NCBI RefSeq assembly: GCF_017744045.1
Contig: NZ_JAGHRD010000018.1
Source: Pelagimonas sp017744045
GTDB lineage: Bacteria; Pseudomonadota; Alphaproteobacteria; Rhodobacterales; Rhodobacteraceae
DNA: 64,000 bases
Reading direction: 5' to 3' (one strand)
In this document: positions 18,620 to 25,977 of the stretch, in pieces
How positions within the stretch are numbered: the stretch's first letter is position 1
Layout of the letters: each line of letters begins with the position of its first letter
Program-made: the position numbers and the translations under genes
Notes under the pieces: model-generated
Databases searched by the model: none
Told to the model about the DNA's origin: nothing
Seen by the model: the letters and a program-made list of their open reading frames with translations, nothing else

Positions 18620-18878
18620 GGCCTTTGAACAATCAGTATAGATCATCAGCGCGAGACCTATTTTGCCATTGACGAGGCGATTTTCCCGCAGCGATCTGGT
18701 TGATCGGTAGGGGAAATCAACAAAGGCAAAATGGGCCGCGCAGCTCCGCTGTTTCGCCAAAATTGCTCATTTCGTCGTTATTTTCGCTAGCATTAGCCCG
18801 CTAGTGCTGCGCTCAAATGCCTAAAACTGAGCAATTTTGGACTGAAACTGATGATCTATACTGATTGTCCAAAGGCCC
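18619..18878. mobile_element. 260-bp MITE-like element with 31-bp terminal inverted repeats and TA duplication
   Basis: The left end (from GGGCCTTTGAACAATCAGTA, 18619-18649) and the right end (18848-18878, read as reverse complement) match at 30 of 31 positions. The element is flanked on both sides by the dinucleotide TA (18617-18618 and 18879-18880), the target duplication made by IS630/Tc1-mariner-type transposases. It has no transposase gene. Inside, a second perfect 13-bp inverted repeat (18757-18769 and 18828-18840; CCAAAATTGCTCA on the left) can fold. This fits a non-autonomous miniature element moved by a transposase encoded elsewhere. Confidence 0.8.
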
Positions 18879-18894
18879 TAATACCCATTCAATT

Positions 18895-18933
18895 TGGCGG
18901 CGCGCTCAGGCATAAGCATGGGAACCGCCGCCA
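18895..18933 (+). terminator. Possible operon terminator displaced by the MITE
   Basis: TGGCGGCG (18895-18902) and CGCCGCCA (18926-18933) form an 8-bp stem with a 23-base loop, just beyond the MITE. Before the insertion it would have lain close behind the Dabb gene stop. There is no strong T-run, so it is a weak candidate. Confidence 0.35.
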
Positions 18934-18983
18934 GATATGTGGAGGGCAGGGCAAAAGATTGGGCGAAAGGCTAGGCGGAACAT

Positions 18984-19982
18984 ATGGCCAAAGGCAGACC
19001 AACGATCATTGACGTGGCGCGCAAGGCGGGTGTGTCGAAATCCACCGTATCGCTGGTCCTACAAAACAGCCCCACCGTGCGTGACGAGACCCGCAAACAG
19101 GTGCGCGCCGCCATGGCTGATCTGGGCTATGTCTATAACCGGTCTGCCGCTAATATGCGCAAATCCAATGCCGGGCTGATCGGGCTGGTGATCAACGACC
19201 TGCGCAACCCCTTCTTTACCGAATTTGCCACATCCCTGCAGATGGCCTTGTCGGCGCGTGGCTATGCGGCGGTTGTGGCCAATACCGATGAAAGCCCCGA
19301 ATTGCAGGACCAGGTGGTCAATTCGATGATCGAACATGGGGTGTCGGCCCTGATCATCTGCCCCGCCTATGGTGATACCCGTGGCACGTTTGATGCCATT
19401 GCCCGTGCCGGGCTTCCGGCGATGCAGATGTTGCGCCGGGTGGATGATCGGCTTGACCTCTTTCCCTTTACCGCGCCCGACTATGTCGCCGGCACCCGCG
19501 CGGCGACCCAGCATCTGATCGATCAAGGGGCAAACACCATTGCTTTTGTTGGCGGGTTAGAGGGCCGCGCGGTGACCGAAGAACGCATGTCCGGCTATCG
19601 TCAGGTACTTGGCGAAAACGGCAAGACACCGGTGATCCTGACCGGGCAGGCCACAAGGCAATTTGGCCGCGACAGCGCGCAGGGTCTGGCCCCCGAAATC
19701 GACGCGGTCTTGTGTTTCAATGACCTTGTGGCGCTTGGCATGATTGCGGGTTTTCGCGAGGCTGGCCATCAGGCCAGACAAGCGGTGCCGCGCATCGTCG
19801 GATTTGACGATATCGAGGATGCCGCCCAAACCTATCCGGCTCTCAGCTCGGTTCATTGCGACATTGCCGCGATCGGCAAAGGGGCGGCGCAGACCGTTCT
19901 CGCCTGGGTCGAAGACGGCCAGACCCCACCCCCCGAAACCCGCACCCCGGTTCGCCTGGTTGTGCGGGCGTCGAGTGCCTAG
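18984..19982 (+). CDS. LacI-family transcriptional regulator of the flanking catabolic units
   Basis: A 332-residue LacI/GalR regulator. Residues 4-60 are the helix-turn-helix and hinge (TIIDVARKAGVSKSTVSLVL, then a hinge ending NRSAANMRK). The remainder is a periplasmic-binding-protein-like effector domain (IGLVINDLRNPFFTEFA, ICPAYG, VLCFNDLVALG, IVGFDDIEDA). It lies between two units whose promoters carry the same palindrome (5885-5919 and 23552-23589), which makes it the obvious candidate to bind them. No copy of the palindrome is visible in its own upstream region. The inducer is probably the imported sugar or an early intermediate. Confidence 0.9.
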   Translation: MAKGRPTIIDVARKAGVSKSTVSLVLQNSPTVRDETRKQVRAAMADLGYVYNRSAANMRKSNAGLIGLVINDLRNPFFTEFATSLQMALSARGYAAVVANTDESPELQDQVVNSMIEHGVSALIICPAYGDTRGTFDAIARAGLPAMQMLRRVDDRLDLFPFTAPDYVAGTRAATQHLIDQGANTIAFVGGLEGRAVTEERMSGYRQVLGENGKTPVILTGQATRQFGRDSAQGLAPEIDAVLCFNDLVALGMIAGFREAGHQARQAVPRIVGFDDIEDAAQTYPALSSVHCDIAAIGKGAAQTVLAWVEDGQTPPPETRTPVRLVVRASSA

Positions 19983-20123
19983 TCACATGGACCTGAAATC
20001 CGCCACATAGGTCATTAGTAACCACATAGGTTCGCGCCCGGCACCGAGGGTGGGCGCGTCTAACCTTGGCAACTGGGTGGTGGTATCAGAAAACTGTGCA
20101 TCTTGTTGCAACGTTGAGACGAA

Positions 20124-20178
20124 TTCGCGCCCGCCCTGGGGGCGGGGTCGGGCGCGAACCGGATCGCAAGCGATCCGG
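20124..20178. terminator. Two tandem GC-rich hairpins between convergent genes
   Basis: TTCGCGCCCG (20124-20133) pairs with CGGGCGCGAA (20149-20158), and immediately after, CCGGATCG (20159-20166) pairs with CGATCCGG (20171-20178). A further copy of TTCGCGCCCG sits at 20031-20040. The region separates the lacI gene from the convergent gene ending at 20224, so bidirectional termination is likely. I see nothing else in 19983-20223. Confidence 0.55.
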
Positions 20179-20223
20179 GAATATCAACTCTATGACAAGA
20201 ACTTCAGTTCCAGATCGTTTTTC

Positions 20224-21384
20224 CTATAGCGTGACCCAAGCGCGTTTTTGCGACGACTCCATACAGGCATCGACCATCTGGGCAATGTGATGCCCGCTTT
20301 CGAATGTTGGCCACATGGGCTGTCCTGACGTGATGGATTTTATCACCTCTGCCACCTCGATGATCTTCATCTCATTATAGCCAAGCGCAAAATTGGGCAG
20401 CGGCAGAAAGGCGGCAAAGGTCGCGTTTTCTGGCCCGACATCTATGTCGCGGAATCCCTGACGGCCCTGCGCATCCTCCATCGCGTAGAACCGCAGCCGG
20501 TTCACCTGATCGTAGTCATAGATCAGCCCGCCTTTGGTCCCGTAAATCTCATAGCTCTGTTGAAATTTGCGACCCGTCGCGGTACGGCTGAAATCAACGA
20601 TCCCGCGCGCGCCATTTTCAAAACGACACATCAGATGGGTGCCATCTGGGTTGCTCACTTGGCCCCATTCGGTGACCTCCGCATCACTGGCGCTGTCGCC
20701 GTATCCCAGCCCGTCAATTTTCGGGCGCTGCTTGGTCACGACAAAGTTCTCTGCGATCAACTCGCTGACCCGCCCGACCAGAAACTCCATAAAGCTGAAC
20801 ACATGGCTGCCGGTATCGCCAACAATGCCCGTCGGGGCCAAATCCCCATCCGCGCGCCACATATAAGGGGCCATCGGATCGGCATAGATGTCGATATGCT
20901 GGCAGCCCTTGAACATGGTGATTTCACCCAAGGCCCCGCTATCGATCAGCTCCTTGGCGCGGTCATGGGCCGGGTTGCGGGGAAAGGCATGACCAACACG
21001 GGTGATCACCCCTTTTTCGCGGGCAATATCGGCCAGTTCGCGCGCCTGTGCCGCCGTATCGGCCAACGGCTTTTCGCAGTACACATGCTTGCCCGCCAAA
21101 AGCGCCGCCTTGGCGACCTCGTAATGCAGGTTATCGGGCAGGCAAATATCGATCAGATCAATCTCTGGATCAGTTACGACCTTGCGCCAACCCTGTTCAA
21201 TCCGTGCCCCCGGGGCGCGAAAGGCCAGATCTTTGGCCGCCTCTGGATTGGCTTCGACCAGCGCAGTGACACGGGCGGTGCCCTGCCCGGTGCCAAAGAA
21301 ATGCTGAAAACTCTGGTAAGCCATGGTATGAACCCGGCCCATCCAGCCCGAGGCCCCCAAAACGGCAACGTTAACTGTGGTCAT
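20224..21384 (-). CDS. Gfo/Idh/MocA-family oxidoreductase, second gene of the flavoprotein unit
   Basis: A 386-residue Gfo/Idh/MocA enzyme. The Rossmann start is VNVAVLGASGWMGRVH and the EKP motif is CEKPLADTAAQ near residue 95; the C-terminal domain includes GDTGSHVFSFMEFLVG and FALGYNEMK, typical of the larger, inositol/1,5-anhydro-type members. ATG at 21384 overlaps the upstream flavoprotein stop by four bases. It is likely co-regulated by the LacI protein through the site at 23552 and may work on the same substrate chain as the oxidoreductase at 5972. Substrate unknown. Confidence 0.85.
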   Translation of the reverse strand: MTTVNVAVLGASGWMGRVHTMAYQSFQHFFGTGQGTARVTALVEANPEAAKDLAFRAPGARIEQGWRKVVTDPEIDLIDICLPDNLHYEVAKAALLAGKHVYCEKPLADTAAQARELADIAREKGVITRVGHAFPRNPAHDRAKELIDSGALGEITMFKGCQHIDIYADPMAPYMWRADGDLAPTGIVGDTGSHVFSFMEFLVGRVSELIAENFVVTKQRPKIDGLGYGDSASDAEVTEWGQVSNPDGTHLMCRFENGARGIVDFSRTATGRKFQQSYEIYGTKGGLIYDYDQVNRLRFYAMEDAQGRQGFRDIDVGPENATFAAFLPLPNFALGYNEMKIIEVAEVIKSITSGQPMWPTFESGHHIAQMVDACMESSQKRAWVTL

Positions 21385-23537
21385 GATGTGCTCTCCTGCC
21401 CGTCAATGGGTTTGCTTTCAGGCCCTTTTTCAGACCCTTTTTCCGGCGCACTGACCGGGCTGTTCAGATCAAAAATGGTGCCCAGCAACCAATCCGGCCA
21501 ATCGCGTTCAAAAAACGCCTTGGCGCTGTGGTCAAAGTCTCGATTGGGGCGGGTGGCAACGCGAATTTCGCCATCTTGCAGCCAGACCCGGATTTGCTCA
21601 CGCTGGTCTTTGGCGCGCTCCTTGCGATAGCGCAATGCCTCCAACTCCCCGGTTTTGGTGGTCACCTGACCTGTGCCATCCGGGTCAAGAATGGCGCGGG
21701 CCCCACGGCTGCCCCCGCCTTGGCGGATATAGAAATCCAACGCGGCCAAGACCGCTTCGGACGCCAGCGCCATTTGCTGCCATTGCAAGGCGCGTGCCAT
21801 CTCGCCCTCGCGCGCAAATCCGACACCATGCGTTGCAATCTCGCGGTTCAGCGCGCGGGCCTGGTCATGGGCTTGCGACACGATTTCAGCGCGGCACAAG
21901 ATCCCGGCTGTATCGCTCATCCGCGCCTGCACAGCGCCGCGAATATCCGCTGCGCTCACCGGGCTGTTATCGCGCAACACCTGTCGCAGCCCCGCCAAAG
22001 CACCCTCCAGTTCCGGCCCCGGCGCATCGCAAACCGGACCGGTCCCAATTGCCCCGATATGTTCGGCAACACGGGTGCCAAAGACCTGCCCGGCATTCAG
22101 CGCAGACCCACCCGGCCGTGTCACCCCATGGGTGCCCGCCGCCTCGCCCACCGCATAAAGGCCCGGCACGGTGCTGCGCCCCCAGCTATCCACGGCGATA
22201 CCGCCATTCATATGCTGGTTGTTCACCGCAAATTCGAGCGGCTCCTTGGCAATGTCGATCTTGTAACGGCGATACAATTCGATCGAGAGCGGGTTCATGT
22301 GCCGCAACCGATCAATCGGCAAAACCTGATCCGCTCCAGCCGTGCGCAGGTATAGGCTGACATCCTCATCCAACCGCCCCAGATCAAAGGGCTGATCCCC
22401 CTCCACCGGCAATGGGTTACGGTTGAAATCCATGAACACCCGCCGCCCCTGCGCGCATTCCTGATGAATCGCCAGATCCACAAGGCTCGAGCCAAAATCA
22501 GACATCCGCGTCGCATGAAACGGCCATTGATACCCTTTGCGAAACAGGTTTGAGGCCAGTTCCTGGGTGCTGCGATAATACCCGTCCAGAAAGTGATGTT
22601 CCCGCCCCTCACTGTCGACGGAATACACATGTGGCATGGCCTGCATATAGGTGCCCGACAGGTTCCAGGGGAAACCTTCGCGCCGGGTGCCAATACCAAA
22701 CTGGCTTTCGGTGAGATTGACCAGATCAACCCCCGCCTCAAGCGCAAGGCCAAGCGAGCCAAAGCAGCCATTGGGAAAGACGCTGTCACGGTAAAGCTCA
22801 CCGGGGCCGCCCGCCGCCAGAACCAGCGCGCGGCATTGGAAATAGACCAATCCAAGCGGGTTCGTTTCGCTGCGCAGCTTGCTTTGCATGGCCAGGATAC
22901 CCGCCACCTGCCCGGCCGCTTTCACCACGCGAACGGCAGTGGTTTGATTGTAGAACGGAATGCCCAGTCGCAGCGCCTCTTGCGCAAGCACTTTGACCAT
23001 CAATCGCGAGGTGCGCGGGCCACAGCTTGTCGCGCGCCCGGCTTCGTCATGATCGGTTTTATACCGCAGCACGCCGCCAAACGGGTCTTGTGGCAGGGGC
23101 AGCCCAAGAAATTGCAGGCTTGCCATGGCGCGGGGCGACCCCACGGCCTCGATATAGGCGGTGTCGCTATCCATCGCGCCCCCGGCCTGAAGCGCGCGCG
23201 CCATGGCCTGAAAATTGTCGCCCTGATCCGCAGTGTTAGCCGTATGCAAGGTCTGTTTGTCAGAGCCCGAACAGGCCGAGGTGCCGCCCCACGCGCTTTG
23301 ACTGATCAGGATCACCTCCTGCCCGCGCCGTTTAAGTTCGACAGCCGCCCGCAAGCCTGCCGCCCCGCTCCCGACCACCACAGTGCCGGTCTGAACATGC
23401 CCGATCTCTTGCCCATTCACAGCCAACATTTCCGCAATTTCCAGAGCCGGGGGCAGCTTGGGCATGGTGACATCGGTCAGATCATCCAGAATGTTTTGAG
23501 GAATCAACGTGCCCGTCTCCTGTTGTCGAAATGGCAT
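21381..23537 (-). CDS. Fumarate reductase/succinate dehydrogenase-like FAD flavoprotein
   Basis: A protein of about 718 residues with an FAD-binding domain (TGTVVVGSGAAGLRAAVELKR, SQSAWGGTSACSGSDKQTLH) and the capping and active-site arrangement of the fumarate reductase/aspartate oxidase/ketosteroid dehydrogenase superfamily (HGVTRPGGSALNAGQVFG near the second FAD contact). The C-terminal third is helical, as in SdhA/AprA. The longest frame begins at 23612, but that stretch contains the palindromic operator, so I use ATG 23537; even this lies only 15 bases from the operator and lacks a ribosome site, so a leaderless message or a later start (ATG codons at 23468 or 23423) is possible. It may add or remove a C=C double bond next to a carbonyl. 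Electron partner and substrate unknown. Confidence 0.75.
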   Translation of the reverse strand: MPFRQQETGTLIPQNILDDLTDVTMPKLPPALEIAEMLAVNGQEIGHVQTGTVVVGSGAAGLRAAVELKRRGQEVILISQSAWGGTSACSGSDKQTLHTANTADQGDNFQAMARALQAGGAMDSDTAYIEAVGSPRAMASLQFLGLPLPQDPFGGVLRYKTDHDEAGRATSCGPRTSRLMVKVLAQEALRLGIPFYNQTTAVRVVKAAGQVAGILAMQSKLRSETNPLGLVYFQCRALVLAAGGPGELYRDSVFPNGCFGSLGLALEAGVDLVNLTESQFGIGTRREGFPWNLSGTYMQAMPHVYSVDSEGREHHFLDGYYRSTQELASNLFRKGYQWPFHATRMSDFGSSLVDLAIHQECAQGRRVFMDFNRNPLPVEGDQPFDLGRLDEDVSLYLRTAGADQVLPIDRLRHMNPLSIELYRRYKIDIAKEPLEFAVNNQHMNGGIAVDSWGRSTVPGLYAVGEAAGTHGVTRPGGSALNAGQVFGTRVAEHIGAIGTGPVCDAPGPELEGALAGLRQVLRDNSPVSAADIRGAVQARMSDTAGILCRAEIVSQAHDQARALNREIATHGVGFAREGEMARALQWQQMALASEAVLAALDFYIRQGGGSRGARAILDPDGTGQVTTKTGELEALRYRKERAKDQREQIRVWLQDGEIRVATRPNRDFDHSAKAFFERDWPDWLLGTIFDLNSPVSAPEKGSEKGPESKPIDGQESTS

Positions 23538-23551
23538 GAGCACTTGCTTAA

Positions 23552-23589
23552 TTGGAACGTTCCAAAAATTCAAGACAGGAATTTTCCAA
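23552..23589 (-). promoter_or_regulatory. LacI-type operator pair upstream of the flavoprotein unit
   Basis: TTGGAACGTTCCAA at 23552-23565 contains the same 12-bp palindrome found twice at 5885-5919. A degenerate copy, GGAATTTTCCAA, lies at 23578-23589, with centres 24 bp apart (23 bp at the other promoter). On the minus strand a -35-like TTGAAT precedes the perfect operator, which then fills a 17-base spacer. The repeated layout supports a shared repressor. Confidence 0.7.
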
Positions 23590-23672
23590 GACCGGCTTTC
23601 CCCTGCGCTCATACGCCTGAACGGGTGTCCTGAATCCCATCCAACTGCTGCTAACTTGTCCGAAATACCCGT

Positions 23673-23697
23673 TTGGTATATATATTCGTATATCCAA
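23673..23697. promoter_or_regulatory. Palindrome upstream of the toxin-antitoxin pair, likely autoregulatory operator
   Basis: TTGGTATATA and TATATCCAA (within 23673-23697) form an imperfect AT-rich inverted repeat 14 bases before the antitoxin ATG. AbrB/MazE-type antitoxins repress their own operons by binding such sites. The AT-rich core may also hold the -10 element. Confidence 0.5.
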
Positions 23698-23710
23698 CCG
23701 GAGCGCGCAG

Positions 23711-23935
23711 ATGATCGAAGCCAAAATCAGAAAGGTCGGCAATTCCGCCGTGATGACTCTCAGCACCGAAATGCTGACCATGCTGGACGCCAAAGAGGGC
23801 GACACGTTGTTTGTCGTGCGCACCGATGATGGCGGGTTGAAGATCATGACCGAAGACCCGGACCTCCAAGCGGCCCTTGCCGCCGCAGAGGAGGTCATGG
23901 ATGAAAATCGCGACCTGTTGCAGGCACTTGCATGA
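23711..23935 (+). CDS. AbrB/MazE/SpoVT-type antitoxin
   Basis: A 74-residue protein whose first 45 residues are a swapped-hairpin AbrB fold (MIEAKIRKVGNSAVMTLSTEML, then EGDTLFVVRTDDGGLKI), followed by a charged, probably unstructured C-terminal tail (AAAEEVMDENRDLLQAL) that would mask the toxin. It should neutralise the Doc toxin encoded in the next gene, overlapping by four bases, and repress the pair through the palindrome at 23673-23697. Such modules stabilise plasmids by killing or stalling cells that lose them. Confidence 0.85.
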   Translation: MIEAKIRKVGNSAVMTLSTEMLTMLDAKEGDTLFVVRTDDGGLKIMTEDPDLQAALAAAEEVMDENRDLLQALA

Positions 23936-24327
23936 CCCAATGGGTTTGGGTGCCCTTAAAAGCACTGCACGTTATTCATGACCGCCAGATTTCGCGTCAC
24001 GGTGGCGGCACCGGCCTTCGCGACATCGCCTTATTGGAAATGGGCTGTGCGCGCGCCTTGAATCTCGCAGGCTACGGCACGCCGGACAAGTTCGAGATTG
24101 CCGCCGCCTATGCTTTCGGCCTGGCCAAGGCGCATGCCTTTGTCGATGGCAACAAGCGCACCGCCTTTGTTGCGGCTTTCACCTTTCTGCGCCTGAACGG
24201 CACCGCCATCCGCCCGGACCCGATCAAAGGTGTCCAGATGATGGAGGACCTTGCCTCGGGCGCTGTGACCGAGGCTGAATTTGCCGATTGGCTACGGGAA
24301 TTGGCCAAGCCTTCAGCGCAGGAATAA
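23932..24327 (+). CDS. doc: Doc-type (Fic-fold) toxin
   Basis: A 131-residue death-on-curing toxin. The Fic/Doc motif HAFVDGNKRTA is intact near residue 66, including the histidine and the N-K-R that hold ATP. Family members phosphorylate elongation factor Tu and stop translation. Length is normal (phage P1 Doc has 126 residues). The start ATG overlaps the antitoxin stop. The usual partner of Doc is Phd; here the partner is AbrB-like, a combination common in alphaproteobacteria. Its stop at 24327 overlaps the 3' end of a broken lacI gene on the other strand. Confidence 0.88.
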   Translation: MTQWVWVPLKALHVIHDRQISRHGGGTGLRDIALLEMGCARALNLAGYGTPDKFEIAAAYAFGLAKAHAFVDGNKRTAFVAAFTFLRLNGTAIRPDPIKGVQMMEDLASGAVTEAEFADWLRELAKPSAQE

Positions 24328-24568
24328 GCCCTGTCTCACACCCACGGCCACATCGTCATTGTAACAAAAGAAAGCCGTCGGCAGCGTGTCCTTGATGAAC
24401 AACCGCTCGACCGCGGCGCGCCCGCCCTCATTGCTGCCGCCGCTTTCCACCTGCCAAGGGATAATCCGGCCCGACGCCTCATTCAATCCCTGCAGATAGC
24501 CCTGGTATCGCAGATCCGAGACGGGGTCAGTTTGATCAGAGCCGGTATAGGCGATCTTGCGATGCCTT
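24313..24568 (-). pseudogene. Internal fragment of a LacI-family regulator
   Basis: Read on the minus strand from 24568, 80-odd codons are open and encode the middle of a LacI effector domain: RHRKIAYTGSDQTDP, then LRYQGYLQGLNEASG, then AFFCYNDDVAVGVRQG. The helix-turn-helix part is missing on one side, and the last domain segments are missing on the other, where the frame runs into the end of the doc gene. It is not functional. It was missed as an open frame because no start codon lies in it. Confidence 0.75.
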
Positions 24569-24946
24569 GATTACCTTGACAATCTCGACATCTATCGCGA
24601 CCGGATCAAGATGTTCCATGTCAAAGATGCTGAATTTAGCCCAACCGGTCGCCAGGGTGTCTATTCCGGCTATCAGCCTTGGGTAAACCGCGCTGGCCGC
24701 TTCCGCAGCCTTGGCGATGGGCAGGTCGATTTCTCAGCCATCTTTGCCAAATTCGCCGCGATGGATTTTGACGGCTGGGCCGTGGTGGAATGGGAATGCT
24801 GCCTGAAACACCCCGAAGACGGGGCCCGCGAAGGCGCGCAATTCGTGCGGGATCATATCATTCGCGTCACCGAAACCGCCTTTGACGATTTCGCCGGTGG
24901 CGGCACCGATGAGGCCGCCAATCGCAAAATGCTGGGGATCGGATAG
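24557..24946 (+). pseudogene. C-terminal fragment of a sugar-phosphate isomerase/epimerase (xylose-isomerase-like TIM barrel)
   Basis: About 125 codons match the end of the TIM-barrel sugar isomerase/epimerase family (RDRIKMFHVKDAEF, VDFSAIFAKFAAMDFDGWAV, VEWECCLKHPEDG). Full proteins have about 350 residues, so some two thirds at the N-terminus are gone. The usable start would be TTG 24557, without a ribosome site. Homology begins at about 24566, exactly where the opposite-strand lacI fragment ends, so one deletion removed the 5' parts of two divergent genes together with their promoter. Confidence 0.7.
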
Positions 24947-25800
24947 ATGAGCGAGACAATCAAACTGGGCATGGTCGGCGGCGGCAATGATGCCTTTATC
25001 GGCGCGGTCCACCGCATCGCCGCACGGCTGGATGGGCAATATACGCTTGTCGCGGGCGCGCTGTCGTCGACACCGGAAAAATCCCGCGCCTCTGGGCAGG
25101 CTTTGGGTCTGGATCGCATCTATGACGATTACACCGCCATGGCCGAGGCTGAAGCCGCCCGCGCCGACGGCATTGACGCGGTGGCCATCGTCACGCCCAA
25201 TCACATGCATTTCCCGGTCGCCAAGGCGTTTTTGGAACAGGGCATTCATGTCATCTGCGACAAGCCGATGACCTCAACTCTTGAGGATGCCCATGCGCTG
25301 TTAGAGGTGGCCGAGCGCGCGGATGCGCTGTTTGTCCTGACCCACAATTACACCGGCTACCCGATGGTTCGGCAGGCGCGCGATATGGTGGCGCGCGCGG
25401 GATGCTCTGGTGTTCCCAGGTTGCGCCGAGCAATGAAAACGCCCTGCGCCTGCGGGTTTACGGCGAAAAAGGCGGTCTGGAATGGGCACAGGAAGACCCG
25501 AATTATCTCTGGCACACCCCCTTTGGTGAACCCAAACGCCTGTTGACCCGCAATGGGGCCGGGGCCGACCCCGGCAATACCCGCCTCTCACGCATTCCCC
25601 CCGGCCATCCCGAAGGTTATCTGGAAGGGTTCGCCAATATCTATGCCGAAGCCGCCCTTGCGATCCGCGCCTTCAAGGCCAACACCCCCCTGCCCCCGGA
25701 CATTCATTTCCCAACGGTGCAGGAAGGGTTGTCAGGGATGCAATTCATCGCCGCCTGCGTCGACTCAGCCGCGCAAAATGGCAATTGGGTGTCTCTATAA
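24947..25800 (+). pseudogene. Gfo/Idh/MocA oxidoreductase with internal deletion and frameshift
   Basis: The first 150 codons (24947-25398) form a normal Rossmann domain with IKLGMVGGGNDAFIGAVHR and the catalytic motif CDKPMTST. At about 25391-25401 the frame jumps: the C-terminal part (MLWCSQVAPSNENALRLRVYG to the stop at 25800) is in another frame and the roughly 110 codons that normally lie between are missing. The junction lies in an alternating GC stretch (GCGCGCGCGGG), where slippage or short-homology recombination is easy. The 199-residue product of the first frame would lack the substrate domain. It belongs to the same dead locus as the two fragments before it. Confidence 0.8.
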
Positions 25801-25837
25801 CACCAGAAAACGCCGATTTTTCGCTGACCAGCGGACC

Positions 25838-25967
25838 AAAGGCGCATCCATCTAAAGCGTTTCGAGAAATAGTTGAGACAAACGGATCGCAAATGGCCTG
25901 AGAACGCGAAGCGTGGCAAGGTATTTGCGATTCCACGTTTTCTCGAAACGCTATAGGGTGCGCCTTT
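25838..25967. repeat. 130-bp palindromic repeat (possible miniature element) between convergent genes
   Basis: The outer ends AAAGGCGCA (25838-25846) and TGCGCCTTT (25959-25967) are inverted, and inside them AGCGTTTCGAGAAA is matched by TTTCTCGAAACGCT near the right end, so the arms pair over about 30 bases with a small gap. A second inner pair (GATCGCAAAT and ATTTGCGATT) extends the cruciform. It has no coding sequence. It may be a dispersed intergenic repeat of this lineage; it could also terminate transcription of the flanking convergent genes. Confidence 0.65.
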
Positions 25968-25977
25968 TCACATCAGC

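Noticed and set aside
24557..25546. Intact small isomerase and intact 199-residue oxidoreductase
   Set aside because: Both are fragments of families with about 350-390 residues and have homology breaks at defined points, so they are listed as pseudogenes.
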